A stretch of DNA of 64,000 bases from an uncultured Desulfobacter sp. (GTDB lineage: Bacteria; Desulfobacterota; Desulfobacteria; Desulfobacterales; Desulfobacteraceae), in NCBI RefSeq assembly GCF_963666145.1, contig NZ_OY762614.1:4206501-4270500 (forward strand), in the 5' to 3' direction. Each line of letters opens with the position of its first letter. Positions within the stretch are counted from its first letter, which is position 1. This document shows positions 25,351 through 33,716 of the stretch, one piece after another. The translations under genes were made by a program, and so were the position numbers. The notes under the pieces are model-generated. The model worked only from the letters and a program-made list of their open reading frames with translations, had not been told where the DNA came from and made no database searches.

Positions 25351-26376
25351 ATGAAAAAAGAGACCAAACAGAAGTTTAACATCATCAAGGCCCGCATCGC
25401 TAAAGCCTACGGGGTTGACACCGTGTCAGAACAGTTTTCGGCCACCCCCACGGTGGAACAGCGGCTGAATGATAAAATTGTTGAACAGGACAATTTCCTG
25501 TCCCGGATCAATGTCATCTCTGTTGACGAGATCGAGGGACAGAACATCCTTGGATATGCGTCCGGCCCGGCATCCGGCCGGACAGACACCAGCGGCGATG
25601 GCGAACGTACGCCGAATAATCTGCTGGGCCTGGATACCTATGACTACAAGCTTTACCAGACCAACTCTGATGTGTACATGCGCTATGCCACCATGGACGC
25701 CTGGGCCAAGTTCCCGGATATGGCGGACCGGTATGCACGTTATGTCCAAAAGCGGATTGCAAACGACCGGTGCCTGATCGGGTGGTACGGCGAGTCGGCT
25801 GCTGCCGATACTAACCTGGCCACGTACCCGTTGATGCAGGATGTCAACAAGGGCTGGCTGCAGTACATGCGGGAAAACCTGTCAGCAAACATCCTGACCC
25901 AGGGGGAGAAAGCCGCAGGGGAAATCCGGATCGGTGCGGATGGTGATTTTGTGAACCTTGACCATGCAGTGGCCGAACTTGTTGCCGGCATCCCCAGATA
26001 TCTGCGCCAGGACCTGATCGCCTTGATCGGGGATGAGCTGGTAGGCCTTGAAAAATCAGCCCTGTATCAGGCCATTGGTGCCCAGCCAACGGAAAAAAAC
26101 CTTGCCACTGCATCCCTGACCAAGTTCGGCGGTATGGACTGGACAACGCCGAACAACTTCCCGGGACGCGGCCTGGTGATCACCAGCCTGGACAACCTGT
26201 CCATTTACATGCAGTCTGGAACATGGCGGCGCCATATCAAGGACAAACCGGAAAAAGACCGTGTGGAAGATTACAACAGCCGAAACGAGGGCTATGTGGT
26301 GGAAACCCCGGAAAAACTTGTTGCGGTTGAATTCGACAACGTCACCGTTCCCCAGAACGACGGCTCCTGGGCATAG
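25351..26376 (+). CDS. N: Major capsid protein precursor, P2 gpN family
   Basis: 341 residues. P2-family capsid features: FNIIKARIAKAYGV near the N-terminus (removed by gpO in P2), DEIEGQNILGYASGPASGRTDT, WYGESAAADTN and LVITSLDNLSIYMQSGTWRRHI. HK97-fold shell protein. Follows O by 34 bases. Confidence 0.93.
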   Translation: MKKETKQKFNIIKARIAKAYGVDTVSEQFSATPTVEQRLNDKIVEQDNFLSRINVISVDEIEGQNILGYASGPASGRTDTSGDGERTPNNLLGLDTYDYKLYQTNSDVYMRYATMDAWAKFPDMADRYARYVQKRIANDRCLIGWYGESAAADTNLATYPLMQDVNKGWLQYMRENLSANILTQGEKAAGEIRIGADGDFVNLDHAVAELVAGIPRYLRQDLIALIGDELVGLEKSALYQAIGAQPTEKNLATASLTKFGGMDWTTPNNFPGRGLVITSLDNLSIYMQSGTWRRHIKDKPEKDRVEDYNSRNEGYVVETPEKLVAVEFDNVTVPQNDGSWA

Positions 26377-26404
26377 TCCCGGGGAAAGATAAGGAAATAA
26401 CCCC

Positions 26405-27133
26405 ATGAGTCTTATGAAAAGATTTCAGGCAGAAAAGAAAAAGGATCCGTCCTACGGTACCGGTGTTAAGTCCAAGGTGCTGGGTACCATGCCGACGTCA
26501 ACATTGGCAAGAAACCAAACCCTTGCCAAGATTGAAAAAGAGCTGGAAAACGATCTGGCAGCGCTCAAGCTGATCAAGAGCATTAAGCAAAAAGAGCAGG
26601 TCAAGGCGGAAAGCCTGGTGCCCAAATATTTGCCGACGGTCACCGGCCTCATGGCGTCCGGATCCGACCATGCACTGCTGGGCCTGGTGTTGATCTGGCT
26701 GTTTGACATCAAGGACATTGCCCAGGCCATGGACCTGGCGATCTACTGCATTGAACATGATGTGCCCATGCCGGAACGGTTTAAACGCGATCTGCCCACA
26801 TATCTATGCGATACCATTATTGAGTGGGCGGACACTGAATTTGAAGCCGGCCGCAGTGTGGAACCATATTTTTCCCGGGTGTTTGATCTGGCTCAAGATT
26901 GGGACCTGCACGATGAGATCCGGGCCAAATTTTACCGGCTCAAGGGGCTGATCGCCATGGGCAAGGAAGACTTTGTCATGGCCGTGCCTGCCTTGGAAAC
27001 CGCTATGGAGTATGGTGCAAAGGTAAAGACCGCCCTGGGCGACGCCAAGAAAAAGTGTGCCACTTGTTTGAATTCCAGCACTGAACCTGAAACTGACGAA
27101 GAGACCGAGCCAGAACAACCGACAGACGAATAG
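26405..27133 (+). CDS. M: Terminase small (endonuclease) subunit, P2 gpM family
   Basis: 242 residues (gpM 247). Characteristic text LLGLVLIWLFDIKDIAQAMDLAIYCIEHDVPMPERF. The C-terminus is acidic. Makes cos cuts with gpP. It is followed by a strong terminator instead of L, which in P2 comes next in the same operon. Confidence 0.92.
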   Translation: MSLMKRFQAEKKKDPSYGTGVKSKVLGTMPTSTLARNQTLAKIEKELENDLAALKLIKSIKQKEQVKAESLVPKYLPTVTGLMASGSDHALLGLVLIWLFDIKDIAQAMDLAIYCIEHDVPMPERFKRDLPTYLCDTIIEWADTEFEAGRSVEPYFSRVFDLAQDWDLHDEIRAKFYRLKGLIAMGKEDFVMAVPALETAMEYGAKVKTALGDAKKKCATCLNSSTEPETDEETEPEQPTDE

Positions 27134-27153
27134 ATCAACCCAGCTCCCCGCCC

Positions 27154-27222
27154 AACCGGCCGCGCCCGGTCCAGGAACAATGCCTTTGGCCATTGTCCCA
27201 CGGACCGGCGGCCGGTTTTTTT
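27154..27222 (+). terminator. Strong terminator after M, left border of cargo
   Basis: Nested stem: outer AACCGGCCGC...GCGGCCGGTT with CCGGTCC/GGACCGG, inner GGAACAATG pairing with CATTGTCC, then seven Ts. It isolates the head operon from the cargo block. Confidence 0.88.
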
Positions 27223-27896
27223 GTTGACACGATCTGACATACCACATATTGAGTGCCGTGAATTTCCCAAAAAGCACCCAATAATACCATAAGTGCTTAG
27301 TCAATTTTTTTAGTTCTACTAACGGCCATGGGCCGACCTGGTCTATCAATTCCCAGGATTAACTCTCAACAAAACATGAAATTAATTTGGCAACTTATTG
27401 GCACTTTTATATAAAACTGATTTTTCCATGTTGACGTGATTCTTCGTATCCATTGTCGGCTGCATCCCAAAATTTTTTCGATACATTCTTATGTAACATG
27501 CTTCTAAAAATCCAAATCATAACCAAGGCATTGAATTTCAAAATTGCATTTCTCGATTGTTACCTATGTGGATGAAATCAGATTCACATCTTAGGCCGAT
27601 CATATTATTTTCTGATAGAATTGCTGGTAAGTTTCTATTAACTTGACACTTATTTGATTCAGTTGATATTTAACATTAGTTGTGATCCCCTTGGCCTGAA
27701 AGCGTACCGAGGGTTAATAAACAAAGGCAATGAGCCTCTCTGCACACATGGAGAGCAGCAAGACAAAAGGCATCTCCACCCAAAACGCGGTGGCAGTGCC
27801 ATTGCATATATTCACAATATATGCCCGCCGATCCTTATGACTGCATTTGGATATGAGCGCCTACTATTAACCCCAACTTTGAAAGGAGACACGCTT
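27223..27896. other. Cargo left flank, no long gene
   Basis: AT-rich sequence with a 21-bp word shared with 3939-3959 at 27327-27347. From about 27655 to 27896 the sequence is locally GC-richer with several potential hairpins (for example CTCTC...GAGAG near 27736-27754). It looks like the structured leader of the small peptide at 27897. Confidence 0.4.
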
Positions 27897-27995
27897 ATGG
27901 TTGAGATTCTCGCTTTACCGACCTTTATAATTTTGACGGTCAATTGTGTGATTGGCTTGGTCAGACTTGTAGTCGAGTTAGTCAAAATTTATTAA
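27897..27995 (+). CDS. 32-residue hydrophobic peptide, candidate toxin-like
   Basis: Strong Shine-Dalgarno GAAAGGAGAC lies 6-7 bases before the ATG. The peptide is almost wholly hydrophobic (FIILTVNCVIGLVRLVVELV) with a basic end, about one membrane span. It resembles in form the holin-like type I toxins such as TxpA/BsrG, but I see no clear antisense RNA. One of three such peptides in the cargo block. Confidence 0.5.
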   Translation: MVEILALPTFIILTVNCVIGLVRLVVELVKIY

Positions 27996-28218
27996 GAGGA
28001 GCAAGGGGGTCACAATTTTTAACTTCCGTAAACTTGATGGGCAGTTAAATTCTCTTTTCAAAAACATACATATTACATTTATTAAAACATCTCGGATTTG
28101 ACCAGAGCCAGCTCGTTATTCTGATTCAAAAGTTTGTTCTATTAACTTGACTGAATGTATTTTGCTCAGTTAGGCTTATGAAAAAACATTCCAAATAATT
28201 TTTAAAAAGGGCATCGGT

Positions 28219-28683
28219 ATGAAAAAAAGTCAAACTGAATTCGACGAAAGAATTTTTCTGATGACTCTCCTTAATAAATACAAAATAAAGTATGGAAATG
28301 AGATTAGGTTTATAGATTCTTTTGAATTTAATGCTGTTGATACATGGCTTGGGAAATATTTCATAGACGCTATTCAAGAAAAAACATTCAGGACTAAAGA
28401 TGGTGGAACCGCAAAAGAAATAAAATATCCAACCTTGGCTTGGCTTAAAGAAGGCTCTGCAAGAGGGCTTGTAAATCAAAAAAGCAATAGTAATGGTTTG
28501 GTTTACACTTTTTCCGAAAAAGGATATTTGAAGGCGATGAACTATTCTCAGAGTCCTTTCAGGTATTTTTTTGAAAATAAGTGGGGTATTTTTGCTAAAA
28601 ATATTGCTTTCATTGCTGCTATTTGCACAATAGTTAGCACCCTGATCCAAATTCTTATCGCGTTTAAGATAATACACGATTAA
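28219..28683 (+). CDS. Hypothetical protein with C-terminal membrane anchor
   Basis: 154 residues, AT-rich. The N-terminal half (about 10-110) could be a winged-helix-like soluble domain (YPTLAWLKEGSARGLVNQK, TFSEKGYLKAM). Residues about 128-150 (NIAFIAAICTIVSTLIQILIAF) form one transmembrane helix. Family not recognised. Position in the cargo block suggests an accessory, possibly defence, role. Confidence 0.6.
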   Translation: MKKSQTEFDERIFLMTLLNKYKIKYGNEIRFIDSFEFNAVDTWLGKYFIDAIQEKTFRTKDGGTAKEIKYPTLAWLKEGSARGLVNQKSNSNGLVYTFSEKGYLKAMNYSQSPFRYFFENKWGIFAKNIAFIAAICTIVSTLIQILIAFKIIHD

Positions 28684-28827
28684 TTATTTTGTCAGAAAAA
28701 TAAGATTACATTTAATAAACTCCTACCTCCGATGAACTCTTGAAAACGAGCAATTTGTCTATAAGTACTTAGATTTAGGATTTTGGGCCTACCTCAAAAT
28801 ATGGGGGTCTTTCAATTTAAATAAAAA

Positions 28828-29553
28828 CTATTCCACAAATTTATTGTGGTTTCCTTGAATTGCCTCAATCCGTTTGACTCTTTCCCTTTCCCAATCGTCA
28901 ATCGGATCATCCTTATCCCAAGCCTGAAATAGTTTCCGATTCTTCTTTGAAATAATTCCATGGTTGGGATAAGCGTTATCCATATAAAAATAAATCCGGG
29001 CAATATCCCCCCGAATCTCAGGCCGGGGTTCTGCTTTCTGATCTTCTATTTCCATATCACAGGAGCCAAAACGTCGGGGTTCACCCGGAATCATTGAATA
29101 AGAATAATTAGACCGTTGGGCGTTTATTTGCCCATTTGCCGGAGTCAGATTATACATATCGGATTGCATATACCGATAAAGCATATTGACCTTCTCTGCG
29201 CATTTCCGGCCTTTAAACGCCTTGCCCTTGTTGTCCACACAGGCCGGATCACCATCCCGCCACTCTTTAAAAGACTGTCCAAAGGCATGGGCTGGGACAA
29301 CATGTTCCCATTCGATCCTGGTAGCTCGTTTGGAATGTTTGGTGTCAGGGGAAAATTTGTCAGACGGAATAATTTTCTTCTCCATAGTGAAGGGGCACCC
29401 ACAATAAAAGGTTTCCCTGTGGTCATAATAAACCTGATTCAATAACCGTATTTTAGCTTTACTGAAAGAATCATTTGTTGTGTTGCCGCCAGCTATAGAA
29501 AGAGCAGGAAATAATATTAGGTTTAAGCAAATAACAGCTTTGATAATTTTCAT
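28828..29553 (-). CDS. Periplasmic endonuclease I
   Basis: 241 residues from ATG 29553. Signal peptide at the start (KIIKAVICLNLILFPALSIAGG). The endonuclease I (EndA/Vvn) family shows as YYDHRETFYCGCPFT, the catalytic EWEHVVPAHAFGQ, the Cys-rich CVDNKGKAFKGRKCAEK, MYNLTPANGQINAQRSNYSYSMI and ARIYFYMD. These enzymes degrade DNA without sequence preference in the periplasm. It is antisense to the rest of the cargo block. On a phage it could cut incoming DNA or recycle nucleotides (inference). Confidence 0.9.
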   Translation of the reverse strand: MKIIKAVICLNLILFPALSIAGGNTTNDSFSKAKIRLLNQVYYDHRETFYCGCPFTMEKKIIPSDKFSPDTKHSKRATRIEWEHVVPAHAFGQSFKEWRDGDPACVDNKGKAFKGRKCAEKVNMLYRYMQSDMYNLTPANGQINAQRSNYSYSMIPGEPRRFGSCDMEIEDQKAEPRPEIRGDIARIYFYMDNAYPNHGIISKKNRKLFQAWDKDDPIDDWERERVKRIEAIQGNHNKFVE

Positions 29554-29806
29554 ATGGTGATCGTTCCTTTGATTAAGATCTATGGTTTTATATCTGGTAT
29601 CCGCACTGACTGTCAAAATTCATAATATAAAAAATTTATTCTTGCGTTTCTTTGGCCGGGGAGGTTAATCTCCAATTAAATTGATTTTAAAAAGGAATTA
29701 TCTATATCCGTATAACATTCAAAATATGCATGTTATCCCGTTAGATAAGTGGACATGAAAGATAAACGGAAACCACTGATCAACTTGTTAGTTTACAGGA
29801 TTGAAT

Positions 29807-30832
29807 ATGAGAGATAGGTTTAGGCTGTTAGTTCATGAATCTACCGGTCAGAAATACGAAGACCTCTTCGTGAAAGTCATGGGGTATGCAGACTCATCGT
29901 TTAAACCTGTAAAAGCTCATGGCAATATTGGTGATCGAGGTAATGATGGTTGGTGTGCGAATGGAGGAAAGTATTTTCAAGTATACGCACCAGAAGATTT
30001 GCCAAGCAATGATGCCGCCTCGATCAAAAAGATGGAGAGTGATTTCGAGAAGCTGGTTTCTTACTGGAGTGCCATAGTTCCTATTCGGAAGTATATATTT
30101 GTTGTTAATGATAAGTACAAAGGAGTTTCACCTCATATTTATAAGGCGATTTCTGATTTAAAGGTGCGGCATAATCTTGATGATGCCACGATTTTTCTAG
30201 CTTCGAACTTGGAAAATTTATTGTTCGCCCAAAATCCGGATGTGATTAATAGTGTTTTGGGGGGCAGTAGCTTTGGGAGTGCGAGCAAAAGCATTTATGA
30301 GCACTTGGTTGATGATCTAACAAAAAAAATGTACCTCCAGTATTGGCCAGTTATTAGCGAGAACCTGATTGCTAACTCCATTGAGTCTGATGTGGTTGAT
30401 GGTTTTTCAGATGCAAGCATGGTTGTCTTCAAAACAGTACTTCCAAATACAATTCCTTCATTAGAGTCTTCTATTAAAAATTTAGTTGATCGAGCCGATG
30501 TTCTTTGTTCGCATTTCACCGAGTCAGAATTTGCCTACTTAAGTGAAGATCTAAAATGGTGGCGCAGAGATATGCGCTGGAAGAAGATCTGGATGGATAA
30601 TCAAGACGAGTACCATCGTAAATACGAGCTATATGATAATTGGAGAAGGCAGTTGTATACTTTGCATTGCAATTTTGTCTATGCCTTGAATTTGTTTTCA
30701 TCTGAAGTAAGAAGTCATATTAACGCCAACTATTTTATGGGGCATCAATTCACTGTTGTAGATTCTCTGGGAACATATAATGGACTTAGAGGGTATGAAG
30801 CCATTCCTAGTGGATACAGAGATATAAACTAA
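29807..30832 (+). CDS. Cassette protein with PD-(D/E)xK-like N-terminus, candidate defence effector
   Basis: 341 residues. The N-terminal region has VKAHGNIGDRGNDGW followed by GKYFQVYAPED, a pattern like the restriction-nuclease-type domain at the head of several defence proteins (Asp in NDGW, then a beta strand with Q-x-Y). The rest is helical and unassigned. Its stop codon (30830-30832) lies in the R'' box of an attC site, so it is carried as an integron-type cassette. ATG 29807 chosen; a TTG two codons upstream is possible. Confidence 0.7.
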   Translation: MRDRFRLLVHESTGQKYEDLFVKVMGYADSSFKPVKAHGNIGDRGNDGWCANGGKYFQVYAPEDLPSNDAASIKKMESDFEKLVSYWSAIVPIRKYIFVVNDKYKGVSPHIYKAISDLKVRHNLDDATIFLASNLENLLFAQNPDVINSVLGGSSFGSASKSIYEHLVDDLTKKMYLQYWPVISENLIANSIESDVVDGFSDASMVVFKTVLPNTIPSLESSIKNLVDRADVLCSHFTESEFAYLSEDLKWWRRDMRWKKIWMDNQDEYHRKYELYDNWRRQLYTLHCNFVYALNLFSSEVRSHINANYFMGHQFTVVDSLGTYNGLRGYEAIPSGYRDIN

Positions 30833-30895
30833 CAATCAACTGCAGCGGATCAAATTTCGCTGCGCGTAATTTGCCCGCTGAGTTGGGCGTTATGT
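30827..30895 (+). other. attC site A (69 bp)
   Basis: R'' AACTAAC (30827-30833) and R' GTTATGT (30889-30895). The arms fold as TAAC, a 3-base unpaired spacer (aat/gcc), then CAACT and CAGCGG. There is one extra G on the R'' side between CAACT and CAGCGG, the extrahelical base typical of attC. The right end reads GTTGGGCGTTATG. Confidence 0.8.
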
Positions 30896-31035
30896 TTTAA
30901 AATTGAACCTATAATAAAAATAGTATAGGTTAATAGAACAAGGATGGATTGAGATAGATTCCTCGGTAAAATTTGAAATGCCTGTCCTTGGGCATTCGAA
31001 TTGCAATAAGCCGAATAGAAAGGAGGGCATCTATA

Positions 31036-31113
31036 ATGAAAAGATTGTTCCTCGAATTATTAATTGTTCTTTTCAAATTGGTAATTGTGATTCTACAAAA
31101 CATCAATTGGTAA
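31036..31113 (+). CDS. 25-residue hydrophobic peptide, candidate toxin-like
   Basis: Shine-Dalgarno AAAGGAGGG lies 9 bases before the ATG. Peptide MKRLFLELLIVLFKLVIVIL plus a short polar tail: one membrane-spanning helix with a basic start, as in Ibs/Ldr-like type I toxins. A terminator follows 20 bases later, so it forms a complete small transcription unit within cassette 2. Confidence 0.5.
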   Translation: MKRLFLELLIVLFKLVIVILQNINW

Positions 31114-31132
31114 AGAATCAATTACAATCCAC

Positions 31133-31168
31133 GAAGTACTGGCCCTTTCTTCCAGTACTTCATTTTTC
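31133..31168 (+). terminator. Terminator after small peptide
   Basis: Perfect 10-bp stem GAAGTACTGG / CCAGTACTTC, 9-base loop, followed by ATTTTTCTT. Confidence 0.8.
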
Positions 31169-31246
31169 TTGCTCTATTTGTACAACAACCTATCCAACCA
31201 TTATACCGTTAAAATTGAAACCTCTCAAAAATTGAAAGGAAGACCA

Positions 31247-31444
31247 ATGAACGAATTGGATGAACTCAAAATTACTCTTAAAGAACTATTCGAACAAAGA
31301 GACGACCTCATTCCAGAAATAGAAAAATTATCCCCTGAACACCAAGATTTGATGTCCAAATTTAAGTCTATATCCGATAGGATTGTTCATAAGCAGCTTC
31401 GATTTCAGGAGGTAGTATCGAATATTCTTCAGGAAAAAGAGTAG
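31247..31444 (+). CDS. Hypothetical 65-residue coiled-coil protein
   Basis: Charged helical protein (LKITLKELFEQRDDLIPEIEKL) without a recognised family. ATG 31247 has a GAAAGGAAG site upstream. Located within cassette 2, between attC sites A and B. Confidence is limited because an opposite-strand frame overlaps its 3' part. Confidence 0.55.
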   Translation: MNELDELKITLKELFEQRDDLIPEIEKLSPEHQDLMSKFKSISDRIVHKQLRFQEVVSNILQEKE

Positions 31445-31601
31445 CATCTATCTTTTTCCAATTTTCAGAAATAGCTCGATATAAAGTCCCAAATTCAATA
31501 CGAGCATCTTCATTTGATTCTACTTTATAAGTGAATGCTAAAATTGCTTTTTTTAATTCATTAGTACTTTCAATGAACTCTTGCGTATATTTTTTATTTT
31601 T
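31368..31601 (-). pseudogene. Start-less reverse frame in cassette 2
   Basis: An open frame of about 77 codons (ELKKAILAFTYKVESNEDAR, ISENWKKIDATLFPEEY) has protein-like composition but no start codon after the upstream stop at 31602-31604. Possibly a decayed reverse-oriented cassette gene; it may equally be chance. Confidence 0.25.
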
Positions 31602-31797
31602 TCATTAATCTATAACCCCTCTAAATTAAATAAATTACATAGCTTGACAGAGCTAAGAGATTTGACTATCGTCCCTTAACTCTGCCCCGCTATGTGGTAA
31701 CACATAGATCCACTTGTATGCCTCGGCTAAAGGCTTTTGGGAGATGCTTCTAACATCGTTAGTGGATACAGTGGTATATCAGAAGGAGGTGGTGCTT

Positions 31798-31902
31798 ATG
31801 ATTATTGGAAACTGCTCAACAATAGTTGGCTTTATTACATTGGTCTTGCAATGGTTTCTTACAATAGAAATCTCCACCCCTCTGATAAGGAGGGTTTCTT
31901 AA
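31798..31902 (+). CDS. 34-residue hydrophobic peptide, candidate toxin-like
   Basis: Shine-Dalgarno AGAAGGAGGTGG lies before the ATG. The peptide has one membrane span (IVGFITLVLQWFLTIEI) and a basic C-terminus (LIRRVS). A leader of over 100 bases with hairpin potential precedes it, and the attC B site follows 25 bases later. Third of the small hydrophobic peptides in the cargo block. Confidence 0.45.
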   Translation: MIIGNCSTIVGFITLVLQWFLTIEISTPLIRRVS

Positions 31903-31927
31903 ACCCACACTTTTTCTAAAAAAATTT

Positions 31928-31979
31928 ACATAACAACCCGCTCCAGCCCTACGGCGCGCGGCTGAGCTTTTCGTTATGC
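31928..31979 (+). other. attC site B (52 bp)
   Basis: R'' ACATAAC (31928-31934) and R' GTTATGC (31973-31979). The arms pair as ATAAC, an unpaired spacer (aaccc/gaaaa), GCT and CAGCC, with an extra C on the R'' side. The central part CTACGGCGCGC forms the short variable loop. The ATG of the next gene overlaps R'. Confidence 0.8.
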
Positions 31980-32509
31980 AAGGCGATAATCATATGGATG
32001 AAATTTTGGATAAGCACAAGCAAGACTTTTCTGAAATTAGAAGACTTTGTTTGCAATGTCATGGACTGGACTTAACATCTACTAAATTGTTTGCAAGCTC
32101 CAGTGGTTCAGGCGTGTCACTTGAAACTAAATCCGTATTACATAGTATGTTATCTGGCTCGCTACTGAATTTGGCAGTATCTATACGCGTTAATTTATAT
32201 CAGGATAATTTTGAAAATGAATTGATCCCTCTAAGCTCGTTGGCGGCATCAATTCTAACCGAAGACAACCTGGAATATAAGGAAATTACGATCAAGGATG
32301 TCTGCGACAAAATAATACATGCTGATAGCGTAACTAAACCTATCATTTCAAATGAACATCTTGATAAGGATCATCATGTATGTATCCAATTTAAAGGTAA
32401 GCATCACAAACGATTTTGGACAATGGATATATGCTTAGATTTATTTGCAGAACATGTGTTGAGCATGCTGGACAAATTAGAAAACGAACGTGAAATGAAT
32501 AATGCATAA
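31976..32509 (+). CDS. Cassette-encoded hypothetical protein
   Basis: 177 residues, soluble, unrecognised. Motif-like parts are LETKSVLHSMLSGSLLNLAVSIR and HHVCIQFKGKHHKRFWTMDI. It is a textbook cassette gene: it starts in the R' box of attC B and its stop TAA (32507-32509) lies in the R'' box of attC C. ATG 31994 is an alternative start with an AAGGCGA site. Confidence 0.7.
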   Translation: MQGDNHMDEILDKHKQDFSEIRRLCLQCHGLDLTSTKLFASSSGSGVSLETKSVLHSMLSGSLLNLAVSIRVNLYQDNFENELIPLSSLAASILTEDNLEYKEITIKDVCDKIIHADSVTKPIISNEHLDKDHHVCIQFKGKHHKRFWTMDICLDLFAEHVLSMLDKLENEREMNNA

Positions 32510-32587
32510 CAAAGCAAGTCAAAACCACAGCTTGTTCATTCCGCCTTCGGCTACATTACAAAGCTGCGTTTGCTTGCAGCGTTACAT
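32504..32587 (+). other. attC site C (84 bp)
   Basis: R'' GCATAAC (32504-32510) and R' GTTACAT (32581-32587). The arms pair as TAAC, a 3-base unpaired spacer (aaa/gct), GCAAG, CAAA, with an extrahelical T on the R'' side. The central part includes a GCC-TTC-GGC mini-hairpin. Confidence 0.8.
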
Positions 32588-32760
32588 TTAATACATTAAA
32601 AAGCTCCCTGAATCTGCCAGGAGTTAGCCGCCTATTTTAATTCAAGACGTTGTTCTATAAAATTGATTTTGGCTTTATTAAATCTTTCATTTACGGACTT
32701 TTGAGATAATTTATAAAAAAACTTGATAACCCTATAAAATTAAAGATATATATCTCAATT

Positions 32761-33489
32761 ATGATTAAAAAAACCTTCTATCAATGGTTGTTAAAAAAGA
32801 TCAACGAAAATACGGTAAGTTTTTTAACCGTCAATAATCTTCTTCTTGTTTTTTTCTTCCTTGTTTGTGGGATAGTTCTTATCTGCTTTTCTTTTGTGGT
32901 TTTTGGTTGGTCTGAAGAGTCACGAAACTTTCTAACTGGATTTATTACTATTTTTTCGATTCTAATTGCTACAACCACTGCAATGATAACTTTTATTACA
33001 AAATCAAACAGTGAAGATGTTTATAAATTACATGGTAATTTTTCAATACTCAAATGGGTTATTAATATGCTCGAATTGAATAAAAATATAATTGAAAATT
33101 ATAATCACCTTATAAAATTAGGCATCCCTAAAGGTTCAAAAATATTTTTTGATGAATTAAGTACATCACTGAAAAAAATTCAGAAAATACTTGAAGACGA
33201 TAAATTCATTAAAGCTATTAACGTTAATAAATATAAAACTATAGTTACTGTGCATCAGCTTGCTTTTGAACTTATTGTAGAGACAGAATATTATCTTTTG
33301 TTACAGAAAGACTCAAACAATAAGGTTCCTTTCTCAGGAGAACATCTTCAACGAACCCAAAAAGCTCTTGAGCTAATGTTTGAAAATCTAAACACATTAA
33401 AGCAAGATATAAGAGAAGAATCAGGTAAAATCAAAGAGGCAATTATAGAAATCACTAAAACTAATATGTTTTTCAAGTCTGCACTTTAA
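32761..33489 (+). CDS. Hypothetical protein with two N-terminal membrane helices
   Basis: 242 residues. TM helices are at about 24-50 (NNLLLVFFFLVCGIVLICFS) and 58-80 (FLTGFITIFSILIATTTAM). A long, mostly helical soluble region without known motifs follows (about 85-235). Two-TM proteins with a helical C-terminus occur among membrane-acting defence effectors, but there is no direct evidence here. No attC follows it; a terminator ends the block. Confidence 0.6.
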   Translation: MIKKTFYQWLLKKINENTVSFLTVNNLLLVFFFLVCGIVLICFSFVVFGWSEESRNFLTGFITIFSILIATTTAMITFITKSNSEDVYKLHGNFSILKWVINMLELNKNIIENYNHLIKLGIPKGSKIFFDELSTSLKKIQKILEDDKFIKAINVNKYKTIVTVHQLAFELIVETEYYLLLQKDSNNKVPFSGEHLQRTQKALELMFENLNTLKQDIREESGKIKEAIIEITKTNMFFKSAL

Positions 33490-33681
33490 GTGTTTCTGTC
33501 AATTCAATTTAATATATTAATCTTCTCATTCTTCAAAAGCCCATCAAAACCAATTTTACCAACAAAGATCCAAAGCTATTTCAATTCCACCATTGCAACA
33601 ATTAGGCTAATTTTTAATGAAAGCGATCCGCCACATTAACCAGCTGAAATCGGGTTGCCCTGGACAACAACTCTAAAGCCC

Positions 33682-33710
33682 TGACACCGCTTCGGTGATC
33701 AGTTTTTTTT
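33682..33710 (+). terminator. Terminator at right border of cargo
   Basis: TGACACCG-CTT-CGGTGATCA hairpin (ACCG/CGGT core) followed by eight Ts. Lies 7 bases before the late-promoter copy 2. Confidence 0.75.
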
Positions 33711-33716
33711 TATTTT

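Noticed and set aside
27654..27896. Long version (113 residues) of the small peptide frame
   Set aside because: The first 81 residues lack protein-like pattern, and the strong ribosome-binding site sits at the internal ATG 27897.
28020..28125. attC-like TAAC...CGTTATT arrangement
   Set aside because: The flanking arms do not pair and no extrahelical base pattern is seen.
29711..29738. Possible fourth attC site upstream of the 29807 cassette gene
   Set aside because: GTATAAC and GTTAGAT boxes are present, but they are only about 30 bases apart and the inner arms do not pair. At best a degenerate remnant.
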